Source of the DNA: Coprococcus aceti
GTDB taxonomy: Bacteria > Bacillota > Clostridia > Lachnospirales > Lachnospiraceae
Length of the DNA stretch: 64,000 nucleotides
Assembly (NCBI RefSeq): GCF_025567285.1
Contig: NZ_JAOQJT010000001.1
Coordinates: 248,001-312,000, forward strand
Direction: 5' to 3'
Part shown: piece by piece, positions 36,703 through 45,250 of the stretch
Position numbering within the stretch: position 1 is the first letter of the stretch
How the letters are laid out: every line of letters starts with the position of its first letter
Program-made: the position numbers and the translations under genes
The notes under the pieces: model-generated
The model's input: only the letters and a program-made list of their open reading frames with translations
The model's database searches: none
What the model was told of the DNA's origin: nothing

Positions 36703-37473
36703 TTATCTATAGTAGTCATTTTCTATAACTTCATCTGCCAACATCATATAATGCTCAGCTCCGGCTGATCTTGGATCATACTCAATTATTGGCATTCCGT
36801 AACTTGGCGCTTCAGCAAGTCTGACATTTCTTGGTATAACTGTGTTGTATATGTGTTGTTTGAGGTTTTCTTTTACATTTTCAACAACCTGAACTGATAA
36901 ATTGGTTCTTGAGTCAAACATTGTAAATACAACACCTTCTATAGTAAGAAGTCTGTTCAGATTTTTTCTTATCAGTTCAATAGTGTATACCAACTGTGAG
37001 AGACCATCCAGTGCGAAAAATTCACATTGAATAGGTACAAGTACCGTATTTGCTGCTGTAAGAGCATTTACAGTAAGCATTCCAAGTGCAGGAGGACAAT
37101 CAATGATAACGTAATCAAATTTGTTCTTTACCTTCTTGATATGTGTCTTAAGAATGTGCTGCATATCCTCCATTCCGACAAATTCAACCTCAGCACCTGC
37201 CAGTTCTCTGTTGGCAGGAATGAGATTAAGACCAGGATATACGTTTATGAGCATACATTCTCCTATGTTGCACTCATTTCTCAACATATCATAGACTGTG
37301 TATTCAAGAGAATCCCTGTCTACACCTAATCCACTTGTCATATTGCCCTGTGGATCCATATCAACGGCCAGAACCTTTTTACCCTTTGCTGCCAGACATG
37401 CGGCAAGGTTTATGGCTGTTGTTGTCTTGCCAACGCCACCTTTCTGGTTAGCAATCGCTATAATTCTGCCCAT
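36703..37473 (-). CDS. parA: Chromosome-partitioning ATPase ParA (Soj)
   Basis: 256 residues. The deviant Walker A is NQKGGVGKTTTAINLAACL, followed by VDMDPQGN and DYVIIDCPPALG, as in Soj-type ParA. It binds DNA nonspecifically and moves ParB-parS complexes, and in Bacillus regulates DnaA. AAGGAG precedes the ATG. A parS site 28 bp upstream of the start codon suggests ParB may repress the operon. Confidence 0.97.
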   Translation of the reverse strand: MGRIIAIANQKGGVGKTTTAINLAACLAAKGKKVLAVDMDPQGNMTSGLGVDRDSLEYTVYDMLRNECNIGECMLINVYPGLNLIPANRELAGAEVEFVGMEDMQHILKTHIKKVKNKFDYVIIDCPPALGMLTVNALTAANTVLVPIQCEFFALDGLSQLVYTIELIRKNLNRLLTIEGVVFTMFDSRTNLSVQVVENVKENLKQHIYNTVIPRNVRLAEAPSYGMPIIEYDPRSAGAEHYMMLADEVIENDYYR

Positions 37474-37501
37474 TTTGTCTCCTTTTCATTCAAAAAAAGA
37501 A

Positions 37502-37517
37502 TGTTTCACGTGAAACA
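37502..37517. other. parS: parS site 1
   Basis: Perfect TGTTTCACGTGAAACA, 28 bp upstream of the parA start codon; likely inside the parAB 5' region. Confidence 0.95.
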
Positions 37518-37645
37518 TTGTTGTTTGCTTATTTAATATAGATAAAATATGATGATATTTTATGTTATAAATAGTGCTTGTCTATTATAGCACTTATAAA
37601 GTGCTAATTCTACAAAATACAGAAAAAATATGATGTTTAATAAAA

Positions 37646-37661
37646 TGTTTCACGTGAAACA
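37646..37661. other. parS: parS site 2
   Basis: Perfect TGTTTCACGTGAAACA, 144 bp from site 1. Confidence 0.95.
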
Positions 37662-37765
37662 TTCTATTATCTAATGAATGGATAATATCGTATACAAAGT
37701 GGCAATTAAACTGTGTAAAATCTGATAAATAGTGGGTGCATGTTTTGTATTCGTTATATGGGTAA

Positions 37766-37781
37766 AGTTTCACGTGAAACA
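37766..37781. other. parS: parS site 3
   Basis: AGTTTCACGTGAAACA, one mismatch at the first base. Confidence 0.88.
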
Positions 37782-37937
37782 TTTTATAATTGAATTAATG
37801 GTTAAAAAGGCAAGTAAAGTATTGACTATGCTTGAAAGTTCTGGAAATTCTTTGAAAAATCAGAATAATAGACAAGAAAGTACAATTATTATATGTGGAT
37901 TACTTAGACATATAAATATTATATGTAATGATGAAAA

Positions 37938-37953
37938 TGTTTCACGTGAAACA
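37938..37953. other. parS: parS site 4
   Basis: Perfect TGTTTCACGTGAAACA, 172 bp from site 3. Confidence 0.95.
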
Positions 37954-38137
37954 TGAATATTATCAAATAAATCAGAAAAGTAGTTCATGGAGTGATAATT
38001 GAGTTGTAAAATACTTTGTAATAATGTAAATGAATAATAAGGTAGCAGAAACAACAAACAAGATGTAAAAGATTTATAAGTGTAGAAAACAAATGTATGC
38101 GATATCTGAAGTTTGAGTTGAAATACGTTTATCATAA

Positions 38138-38153
38138 AGTTTCACGTGAAACA
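38138..38153. other. parS: parS site 5
   Basis: AGTTTCACGTGAAACA, the same first-base change as site 3. Confidence 0.88.
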
Positions 38154-38532
38154 TTCAAATATATATAATATTAAAGCAAAATTAAATATACAAATGATCT
38201 ATTTATTGAAATTATTTAAATCACCATATAATTTATTAATTAACAGCTTTAAAGATTCTGTATTCATAAAAACGCAATGTAGAATATAGAAGTATATAAA
38301 GGAATAGAACAGAAGAGATTATATAATACGTAATATGGTTAGAAATATGATTTTGTTATTGTAATAAACAATTTCTTCACAAAGAAATTGTAAAACTTAG
38401 AAAAACAAGAGAAGAATACCTAAAAATATTCAGATATAAGAAAAAATACCTGAAGTAAAGATATTCAGAACAAAATTATCTAGGATAATAATTTCGAAAC
38501 AATGATGTCTGGAAGATAGTGTTTAGAAGACA

Positions 38533-38620
38533 ATATTCAGAATGAAATATTCAGAATGGAATATTCAGAACGATAATACTCAGAACGATAATACTTAGAA
38601 CAATAATATTCCGAATAATG
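38533..38620. repeat. Degenerate 14-15 bp tandem repeats
   Basis: Two 14-bp units (ATATTCAGAATGAA, ATATTCAGAATGGA) then four in 15-bp phase (ATATTCAGAACGATA, ATACTCAGAACGATA, ATACTTAGAACAATA, ATATTCCGAATAATG). Isolated ATATTCAGAACA copies occur at 38461 and 38635, so the motif is spread over about 190 bp. Confidence 0.8.
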
Positions 38621-38737
38621 ACAGCCAGATAAGAATATTCAGAACAGAAATATCATGAGTAATATTATTTAGAGAAAAGTATCAAAAACAATAATATCTA
38701 TGACAATATAATTTAAAATGGTTCCTGGAGATATATG

Positions 38738-38777
38738 AGAAAAAGAGAATGTTTCACGTGAAACATTCTCTTTTTCT
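38738..38777 (-). terminator. parS: 40-bp perfect palindrome: parS site 6 and probable argS terminator
   Basis: Arms of 20 bp are exact complements. The central 16 bp (38750-38765) are a perfect parS, and the outer arms read AGAAAAAGAGAA and its complement, giving a T-run on the minus strand 45 bp past the argS stop. ParB binding and transcription termination would share this DNA. Confidence 0.85.
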
Positions 38778-38822
38778 TTAACCAGGTTATTTGGTCATAT
38801 ATTAATATAGAAGAAACACTGA

Positions 38823-40514
38823 TTACATTGCCTCTGGAGCTTCGATTCCAAGGAGGTTAAGTGCCTCAGATATTGTATTCTTAGTGAGATATGTGAGCAT
38901 AACTCTTGCATTCTTGAGCTCAACATCATCTACATTGATTCTTGTTGAGTTATAGAACTTGTTAAATGCCTGAGCAACATCAACTGCATATCTTGCTACA
39001 ACAGATGGCTCATACTTATCAGCAGCATCCTTGATCACAGATGGGAATCTGTTGATCTCTTTTAATAACTCTATGGCATCCTGCTCTGTAATGAGACTGT
39101 AGTTAACCGGTTTTGATGGATCGAATGACTCAGCAAGTCTTACAACGCTGCAGCATCTTGCATGTGTATACTGAACATAAGGACCTGTCTCACCATCAAA
39201 GTTGAGAACCTTATCCCAGCTAAATGATACATCCTTGATTCTCTGATTATATAAGTCATTGAAAAGAACAGCACCAACACCAACTTTCTTGGCTACATCC
39301 TCCTTGTTTGGAAGATTTGGGCTCTTTTCGGTGATTATCTCAAGGCTCTTTGCAATGGCATCCTTCAGAATATCCTCTGCGTATATGATATTACCGCTTC
39401 TGGTAGAAAGCTTTGCTCCCTCAAGACTTACAAGACCATAAGGAATGTGAACAAGCTGATCCTTTGCCCATTCGTTTCCAAGAAGCTCAACTACCTTGAA
39501 TACCTGTGCAAAATGAAGTTTCTGCTCCTGACCGGTTACATATAAGCACTTTGAGAAGTGATATGTGTCTTTTCTATAGAATATAGCAGCAAGATCTCTT
39601 GTTGCGTATATTGAGCTTCCGTCTTTCTTGGTTATGATACATGGAGCCATATCGTAATCTGAGAGATCAACGATCATAGCACCTTCGCTCTCCTTCAGAA
39701 GACCGGCAGCCTTAACCTTGTCCACAACAGCCTGGCACTTGTCTCTATAGAAACTCTCTCCAAGATAGTAGTCGAAATCCATTCCGAGGAGGTTGTATGT
39801 TCTCTTGTATTCAACAAGACTTATATCCTTGAACCACTGCCATATGCTGAGTGCTTCCTCGTCTCCATTTTCCATCTTGTTGAACCATGCTCTTGCCTCG
39901 TCAACAAGCTCTGGATTCTTGTCAGCCTCTTCATGGAACTTCACATACAGCTTCATGAGCTCTGAGATTCCATCCTTCTCAACAGCTTCCTTTGAACCCC
40001 ATGCCTTGTAAGCTACGATAAGCTTACCAAACTGTGTGCCCCAATCGCCAAGGTGATTTATTCTTACAACATTGTATCCAAGCTTGGAATGAATCTTGTA
40101 AAGAGAGTTACCGATTATTGTAGTTCTGAGATGGCCAACGTGGAAATTCTTTGCAACGTTAGGAGATGAGTAGTCAATACATATGGTCTGTCCCTCGCCT
40201 ATATCGGATTTGCCGAAGTCATCTGTGTTGGCTGCCTCTATCATTGTCTTTACAAATACATCTTTCTTGATATAGAAGTTCAGGTATGCACCTGCTACAT
40301 CGATCTTCTCGATGAAATCTACATCTCCTATGGCTTCCTTTATATCGGCTGCAATCATATTTGGGGCTTTTCTGAGCACCTTTGCCAGTCTGAAGCAAGG
40401 AAATGCAAAATCACCCATATCAGGGCGTGGTGGAATCTCGATTGAAGCAATGATATCTGACATTTCGATTCCTTCTACGTTATTTGAGATAAGCTGTGCA
40501 ATTTTTTCTTTCAT
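38823..40514 (-). CDS. argS: Arginyl-tRNA synthetase
   Basis: 563 residues, class I synthetase. The N-terminal Add1 domain is followed by a HIGH-type motif (NFHVGHLRTTIIGNSLYKI) and a KMSKS-type loop (AKLSTRSGNIIYAEDI), and the all-helical anticodon-binding domain ends with LTKNTISEALNLLGIEAPE. AAAAGGAAC lies before the ATG. It is transcribed toward the parS block. Confidence 0.98.
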   Translation of the reverse strand: MKEKIAQLISNNVEGIEMSDIIASIEIPPRPDMGDFAFPCFRLAKVLRKAPNMIAADIKEAIGDVDFIEKIDVAGAYLNFYIKKDVFVKTMIEAANTDDFGKSDIGEGQTICIDYSSPNVAKNFHVGHLRTTIIGNSLYKIHSKLGYNVVRINHLGDWGTQFGKLIVAYKAWGSKEAVEKDGISELMKLYVKFHEEADKNPELVDEARAWFNKMENGDEEALSIWQWFKDISLVEYKRTYNLLGMDFDYYLGESFYRDKCQAVVDKVKAAGLLKESEGAMIVDLSDYDMAPCIITKKDGSSIYATRDLAAIFYRKDTYHFSKCLYVTGQEQKLHFAQVFKVVELLGNEWAKDQLVHIPYGLVSLEGAKLSTRSGNIIYAEDILKDAIAKSLEIITEKSPNLPNKEDVAKKVGVGAVLFNDLYNQRIKDVSFSWDKVLNFDGETGPYVQYTHARCCSVVRLAESFDPSKPVNYSLITEQDAIELLKEINRFPSVIKDAADKYEPSVVARYAVDVAQAFNKFYNSTRINVDDVELKNARVMLTYLTKNTISEALNLLGIEAPEAM

Positions 40515-40652
40515 GATAATGTTCCTTTTATGTTTATTTTATTCGAAATATATATGTGTTGATAAAACAACATATACACAATATAACACTTTGTTACTTT
40601 AAGATATCAAACCTGTAAACTAAGTAATATATGTCTTTCAACAGATACGTTA

Positions 40653-41783
40653 TTATTCAAGTGGAATAGTAAATCTTACATTTGTTCCGGTTTTTGAATC
40701 TCCATCGATCTTCAGAGTTCCATTTAACAGATATATGATCTCCTTGATTCTGTGGAGACTGCTGTACCATGGACTGTTGGTATCATAATTGTTGTCTATA
40801 CCCACGCCATTGTCGTTGATATATACATCTATGAGCTTACTGCTCAGATATATCTTGATTGAAACCTTGTTGGCATTTGAATGAACAAATATGTTGTCCA
40901 TAATATCTTTAGTTATTGATAAAAGATATGTAGCTACAATACCTGGAATATTCATGGCATAATCAGCACAGTTGATGTCGTATGATATGCCACATTCAGG
41001 ATGTTCATCCCTGTAACCCTGGAAAAGTTTCTCAAGATGATTCCATACAGGCTCTTCGCTGTCTGATTCTCCAGAGAGAGAATTGGCAAGTTCATCTACA
41101 TGGTCGGCAAGTTTTGCCGTTGATGAGGTGAGCTCTTCGAGTGTGACCTTAGCTCTGTTGATATCTGATCTTATAAGCCAGGACAGTACATCCAGCTTGT
41201 GTGAATTGGAGTCAAGAACATCTGTGATGTCGGATTGAATCCTGTCCGCAAGCTGTTTTTTCTCATATTGGTACAATCTGAGGATATTTTTTCCGTGATC
41301 CGCTGCTGTCAGGGAATCAGTATCTGGTCCGCCTGTTTCTGTTGTATCTTCATTATTAATAGTAGATACTTCCTCAGTCACCTCCGTCAGAAGATCATCT
41401 ATATGTCTGTTGGAGGTGGATAAATCAGTTATACGCTTCTTAAGCAATGCGGTTTCTTCTTCGTCCTCTTTGATCTGAAGATGAAGAGTCTGCTGCATAT
41501 CCTGAAGCTCTTTTAACTGAAGCTCTATCTGAGTAGCCTTTTCCTGCTGTGAGGTGGTGTCTACTGAGAATGGTGAAAATACATTGTGACCAGTGCTTGT
41601 CTTGAAGGAGTATACATCTAATGTCTTTATAAGCTGGTCTATTTTTGCCTTGAGTTCAAAATCTTCAGTTTTGAGTGACTGAACCTGCTCAAGCTTGCTG
41701 ATATATGAATCATTGAAGAAATTCAACAGATCCTGATTGGTCTTGCGCACCAATTTGAGACTTTCTATAGAAGATGTATCCAT
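40653..41783 (-). CDS. DegS-like cytosolic sensor kinase homologue lacking the phospho-acceptor His
   Basis: 376 residues from ATG at 41783, with GGAAAGGAG before it. There is no membrane segment. Residues about 20-135 are coiled coil, as in DegS sensors. The HisKA_3-like segment (about 172-235) aligns as EKKQLADRIQSD where active kinases have E-R-x-R-x-A-R-E-L-H-D; Gln183 replaces the catalytic His. The ATP-binding domain looks intact: N-box IMDNIFVHSNANKV, G1 INDNGVGID, and a final TGTNVRFTIPLE. It may be a pseudokinase or act by binding only. No response regulator is nearby. Confidence 0.75.
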   Translation of the reverse strand: MDTSSIESLKLVRKTNQDLLNFFNDSYISKLEQVQSLKTEDFELKAKIDQLIKTLDVYSFKTSTGHNVFSPFSVDTTSQQEKATQIELQLKELQDMQQTLHLQIKEDEEETALLKKRITDLSTSNRHIDDLLTEVTEEVSTINNEDTTETGGPDTDSLTAADHGKNILRLYQYEKKQLADRIQSDITDVLDSNSHKLDVLSWLIRSDINRAKVTLEELTSSTAKLADHVDELANSLSGESDSEEPVWNHLEKLFQGYRDEHPECGISYDINCADYAMNIPGIVATYLLSITKDIMDNIFVHSNANKVSIKIYLSSKLIDVYINDNGVGIDNNYDTNSPWYSSLHRIKEIIYLLNGTLKIDGDSKTGTNVRFTIPLE

Positions 41784-41866
41784 GATGAAACTCCTTTCCA
41801 TAAATTTGCTGTAATCTTCATTGTAGTATACCAAAAACTGTGTGTCAACAAATGCAAAATCAACGT

Positions 41867-42514
41867 TTATTTCTTTTCTCTGTATGCGACGAGTCTGTTG
41901 ATAGGTGTTCCCATTGCTGAGAATTTGGTCTCATACTCGGTCATGATGTTGCCTTCGTTGTATTCTGAATTGTGAAGGTCATATGTGTAGTTCTCAAGGA
42001 TCCATCCTGCCTCGGGAACCTGTTCCAGAGAGAAATCAAAGAGACCTCTGTTATCAGTCTTAAATATAACTCTTCCCTCAGGGGCGAGGAGCTGATCATA
42101 CAGACCAAGAAAATGTGTAGATGTGAGACGTCTCTTGGCATGCCTGTCCTTTGGCCATGGGTCCGAGAAATTGAGATATATTCTATCTACTTCATTTGTA
42201 TCGAATACGTCAGTTATATATTCGGCATCCATTCTTATAAAGTAGAGATTCGTCATCTCAGGTCCAAGCTCTCTTTTCTCAAGGGCACGCACCAGGACAC
42301 TTGAATACTTCTCTATGCCTATGTAATTGATATCAGGATTGCGTCTTGCAAGCTCCATGATAAACTGTCCCTTGCCCATGCCTATCTCAATATGTATAGG
42401 GTTATCATTGTCAAATAACTCATGCCAATGCCCCTTCATGCCTGTTTCATTGTGCACTACATAGTCATTTGCTGCGATAGTCTCTCTTGATCCTTTTACA
42501 TTTCTCAGTCTCAT
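41867..42514 (-). CDS. trmB: tRNA (guanine-N7)-methyltransferase TrmB
   Basis: 215 residues from ATG at 42514, preceded by GATGGAG. It makes m7G46 in tRNA. Motifs: IEIGMGKGQFIMELARRNPDIN for SAM binding, and the signature LNFSDPWPKDRHAKRRLT. The gene lies 83 bp upstream of the DegS-like gene, in the same direction. Confidence 0.96.
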   Translation of the reverse strand: MRLRNVKGSRETIAANDYVVHNETGMKGHWHELFDNDNPIHIEIGMGKGQFIMELARRNPDINYIGIEKYSSVLVRALEKRELGPEMTNLYFIRMDAEYITDVFDTNEVDRIYLNFSDPWPKDRHAKRRLTSTHFLGLYDQLLAPEGRVIFKTDNRGLFDFSLEQVPEAGWILENYTYDLHNSEYNEGNIMTEYETKFSAMGTPINRLVAYREKK

Positions 42515-42689
42515 AGTAATCTCCATCTATTTATTGTAAAAATCTTCTTTTTATTGAAAAAGTCATACCTTATAATAATAACATAGGCGAAAATGATATT
42601 CAAACAATATATATAACTGGTAATTTTGGTATGGGATAGGAGCAGAGTAATACCGAACAAATAAAAATGAAAAAAGTTGAAAAAAACAC

Positions 42690-42718
42690 TTGCATTATAA
42701 AAAGAACTAATGTATACT
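42690..42718 (+). promoter_or_regulatory. Promoter of tRNA-Lys copy 1
   Basis: TTGCAT (42690-42695), 17-bp spacer, TATACT (42713-42718), 35 bp before the tRNA. The same layout recurs before copy 2. Confidence 0.8.
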
Positions 42719-42753
42719 CTAATCTGTTGTGACGAACACAACATGATAAATAC

Positions 42754-42826
42754 GGGCCGCTAGCTCATTTGGTAGAGCACCTGACTCTTAATCAGGGTGT
42801 GCGGGGTTCGAGCCCCCGGCGGCCCA
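42754..42826 (+). tRNA. tRNA-Lys(CTT), copy 1
   Basis: 73-nt cloverleaf. Acceptor arms GGGCCGC and GCGGCCC, anticodon loop CTCTTAA (CTT), T-loop GGTTCGAGCC. A G-U-rich hairpin and T-run follow near 42834-42873. Confidence 0.95.
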
Positions 42827-42833
42827 CTACAAG

Positions 42834-42874
42834 GTGGATTGACTGCAATATAATTGTGGCTGGTCCATTTTTTT
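42834..42874 (+). terminator. Terminator after tRNA-Lys copy 1
   Basis: TGGATTGACTGCAA pairs with TTGTGGCTGGTCCA, counting G-U pairs, then a seven-base T-run. The same element follows copy 2. Confidence 0.65.
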
Positions 42875-42935
42875 GTCACTCAGTTTGAAATCATTTGCTG
42901 GATGTCAGAAAAGTTGAAAAAAATGAGAAAAACAC

Positions 42936-42964
42936 TTGCATTATTCTCAGAACTGATATATAAT
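42936..42964 (+). promoter_or_regulatory. Promoter of tRNA-Lys copy 2
   Basis: TTGCAT (42936-42941), 17-bp spacer, perfect TATAAT (42959-42964). Its -10 is stronger than that of copy 1. Confidence 0.82.
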
Positions 42965-42998
42965 CTATTCTGTTGTGACGAACATAACAAATAAATAC

Positions 42999-43071
42999 GG
43001 GCCGCTAGCTCATTTGGTAGAGCACCTGACTCTTAATCAGGGTGTGCGGGGTTCGAGCCCCCGGCGGCCCA
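42999..43071 (+). tRNA. tRNA-Lys(CTT), copy 2
   Basis: Identical in all 73 bases to copy 1, in a tandem duplication with a 245-bp period that includes promoter and terminator. Confidence 0.95.
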
Positions 43072-43078
43072 CTACAAG

Positions 43079-43119
43079 ATGGATTGACTGCAATATGTTG
43101 TGGCTGGTCCATTTTTTTG
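43079..43119 (+). terminator. Terminator after tRNA-Lys copy 2
   Basis: TGGATTGACTGCAA, short loop, TTGTGGCTGGTCCA, then a T-run, as after copy 1. Confidence 0.65.
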
Positions 43120-43169
43120 TGCAAAAATCCATGGTCTTTTATTTATTTCCTTATTTGAAGATGTGTGGG

Positions 43170-44084
43170 TTACACGCCTTCGTTATCGAATGCTGGAATG
43201 AAGCTCTCTTTTGCTGTCTCACCCTCCTGTATAAATCCATTTTCAACGCCGATATCAATGGCATAATCCACAAGCTCATCGTATTCAGAAGAAGTTATAG
43301 TTCTGCCAAGCTCTGGAAATCTATTCTCAATTCCCGGCATAGGGGTGTACTGGTTCATGATGCTTATATATATTGAATCTTTGTATGTGTTATATAGATA
43401 TGTGATTATTGACTTGGAATCATCCAGATGATCAGGAAGCTGCAGATGACGGACGATAACACCTCTCTGCATAATTCCGTCGTCATCAAAGCGGGTCTGG
43501 TCTCCTCCGCATTGTCTGACCATCTCAGATATGGAGGCTTTGGCATGTTCAGGATAGTCTGGAGCATTACTGTATTTTGCGGACAGATCCGGTGACATGA
43601 ATTTGAAATCAGGAAGATACACGTCTATATAGCCATCAAGTAGCTGTATCATCTCGGCCGTTTCATAACCACTGCAGTTATATACAAATGGAAGCTTGAA
43701 GTTCCGTGATCTCGCCATGTCTATAGCTGATATGATCTGTGGTATATAGTGATCCGGTGTGACAAGATTGATGTTGTTGGCACCCTTATCCTGAAGCTCA
43801 AAGAAAATGTTGCACAGCCTTGATATGGATATATCCTTGCCAGCCTTGCCTCCGGATATGGCTTTATTCTGGCAGAAGCAGCATCCAAGTGCACATCCGG
43901 AGAAGAATACGGCACCTGAACCGTTCTCTCCGGATATACATGGCTCTTCCCACATGTGGAGTGCTGCACGGCTCACCCTGACTGTGTCTGTCATATGGCA
44001 GGCACCTGTGTGACCGGATGTACGGTCTACACCGCATTTTCTTGGACACAATATGCAGTTGTTCAGGATGTGCCGGATATCCAT
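43170..44084 (-). CDS. Radical SAM protein of the PflX/COG1313 type
   Basis: 304 residues from ATG at 44084, with GGAGG before it (an apparent TTG start overlaps that ribosome site). The radical SAM motif is CALGCCFC (C-x3-C-x2-C) near residue 72, after extra N-terminal cysteines (CILCPRKCGVDR, GACH) that may hold an auxiliary cluster. This resembles the pyruvate formate-lyase-activating-enzyme-like family PflX, of unknown substrate. It is 50 bp downstream of the Mrp gene, an Fe-S carrier, which fits an Fe-S context. Confidence 0.87.
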   Translation of the reverse strand: MDIRHILNNCILCPRKCGVDRTSGHTGACHMTDTVRVSRAALHMWEEPCISGENGSGAVFFSGCALGCCFCQNKAISGGKAGKDISISRLCNIFFELQDKGANNINLVTPDHYIPQIISAIDMARSRNFKLPFVYNCSGYETAEMIQLLDGYIDVYLPDFKFMSPDLSAKYSNAPDYPEHAKASISEMVRQCGGDQTRFDDDGIMQRGVIVRHLQLPDHLDDSKSIITYLYNTYKDSIYISIMNQYTPMPGIENRFPELGRTITSSEYDELVDYAIDIGVENGFIQEGETAKESFIPAFDNEGV

Positions 44085-44133
44085 ATTATTTACCTCCAAA
44101 ATAGATGATAATTGTTATTAACTGATAGGTGAA

Positions 44134-44979
44134 TTAGTATTTGTCAGGGTCAAATGTGCTTATGAGATCAGCAAATTCCTGAAGATCAGCATTTGCTTCC
44201 ATGTGCTCTATCTCACCCCTATCCATAAGCCCCGCAAGGGAAGGATTGATAGGCAGACGGATCGCGTGGCCTATATACAGGTCTCTTATGACCTGCTCAA
44301 GCTGGCTCTTGCCAAATATATAGTGCTTGTTATTGCAGTCAGGACAAATGAAATATGACATATTCTCTATCATACCAATGACAGGGATATTCATGCTGTC
44401 TGCCATGTGAACAGCCTTTCCAACGATGACAGATACGAGATCCTGAGGGGTGGTAACTACCACAACTCCATCTATAGGGATGGACTGGAATATGGTAAGT
44501 GGCACGTCACCGGTTCCAGGAGGACAGTCGATGAACATATAGTCTATGTCTCCCCAGATGATGTCTGAGTAGAACTGCTTGACTGTTCCCGCTATGATAG
44601 GTCCTCTCCAGAGGACAGGTGTTGTCTCGTCGTCCAGAAGAAGATTCACAGACATGATCTTGATTCCTGTTTCCGTCTCATCGGGATACAGGAAATCTCC
44701 TTCTGCCTCTGGTGTCTTATGTACGCCAAATGCCTTTGGAATAGAAGGTCCTGTGATATCTGCGTCAAGTATGGCTGTCTTGTAACCCATGCGCTGCATG
44801 AGAACGGCGAGCTGACAGGTTACTGAGGATTTGCCGACTCCTCCTTTGCCGCTGACCACGGCAATAATATGTTTTATATGTGAACCTGGATGTGGCTCTA
44901 TGATAAGACTCTGTGGTTCTGTTCTGCTGGAACAGCTCTGACCACAGGTACTGCAGTTGTGTGTACAATTCTCTGACAT
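44134..44979 (-). CDS. Mrp/NBP35-family Fe-S cluster carrier ATPase
   Basis: 281 residues from ATG at 44979, with TTGGAGAG before it. A Cys-rich N-terminus (CTHNCSTCGQSC) precedes the deviant Walker A VVSGKGGVGKSSVT (about 41-54) and VLWRGPIIAGTVKQF. The conserved CxxC that bridges a [4Fe-4S] cluster in the dimer appears as FICPDCNNKH. Mrp/ApbC proteins insert or carry Fe-S clusters. Probably co-transcribed with the radical SAM gene that follows. Confidence 0.93.
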   Translation of the reverse strand: MSENCTHNCSTCGQSCSSRTEPQSLIIEPHPGSHIKHIIAVVSGKGGVGKSSVTCQLAVLMQRMGYKTAILDADITGPSIPKAFGVHKTPEAEGDFLYPDETETGIKIMSVNLLLDDETTPVLWRGPIIAGTVKQFYSDIIWGDIDYMFIDCPPGTGDVPLTIFQSIPIDGVVVVTTPQDLVSVIVGKAVHMADSMNIPVIGMIENMSYFICPDCNNKHYIFGKSQLEQVIRDLYIGHAIRLPINPSLAGLMDRGEIEHMEANADLQEFADLISTFDPDKY

Positions 44980-45250
44980 GATACTCTCCAATCTACTGCA
45001 CATGGATGTCTGTGCAATCTGTGTTGTATGCTAAGTTACGCATTTGATTAATATATATCATTAAGAGGTTACAAAGTCAACGAATGCAGGTACTATGAAA
45101 TTTGAGAGGTGAGTTGAAATTGACGGGTGTCAAATATATAATCAGAGACATGATAGTATACGGATTGTAGAGTTGAAATGAAATACCTGATAGAAAGTAT
45201 TCTAATAAAGTAATTGGGCATGAAAAATACTATAAAAAGGAGAATATAGC

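Larger units (their letters stand above)
37474..38822. other. parS-rich, gene-free AT block between parA and argS
   Basis: 1,349 bp with no credible gene. It contains six parS sites, a perfect 10-bp-stem hairpin at 38368-38391 (ACAATTTCTT, loop CACA), and a run of degenerate 14-15 bp repeats. The density of parS and lack of genes suggest a centromere-like ParB loading zone about 13 kb from oriC. Confidence 0.85.

Noticed and set aside
37732..37956. 74-codon open frame through parS sites 3 and 4
   Set aside because: Produced by the AT-rich parS DNA; no ribosome site and no protein-like sequence.
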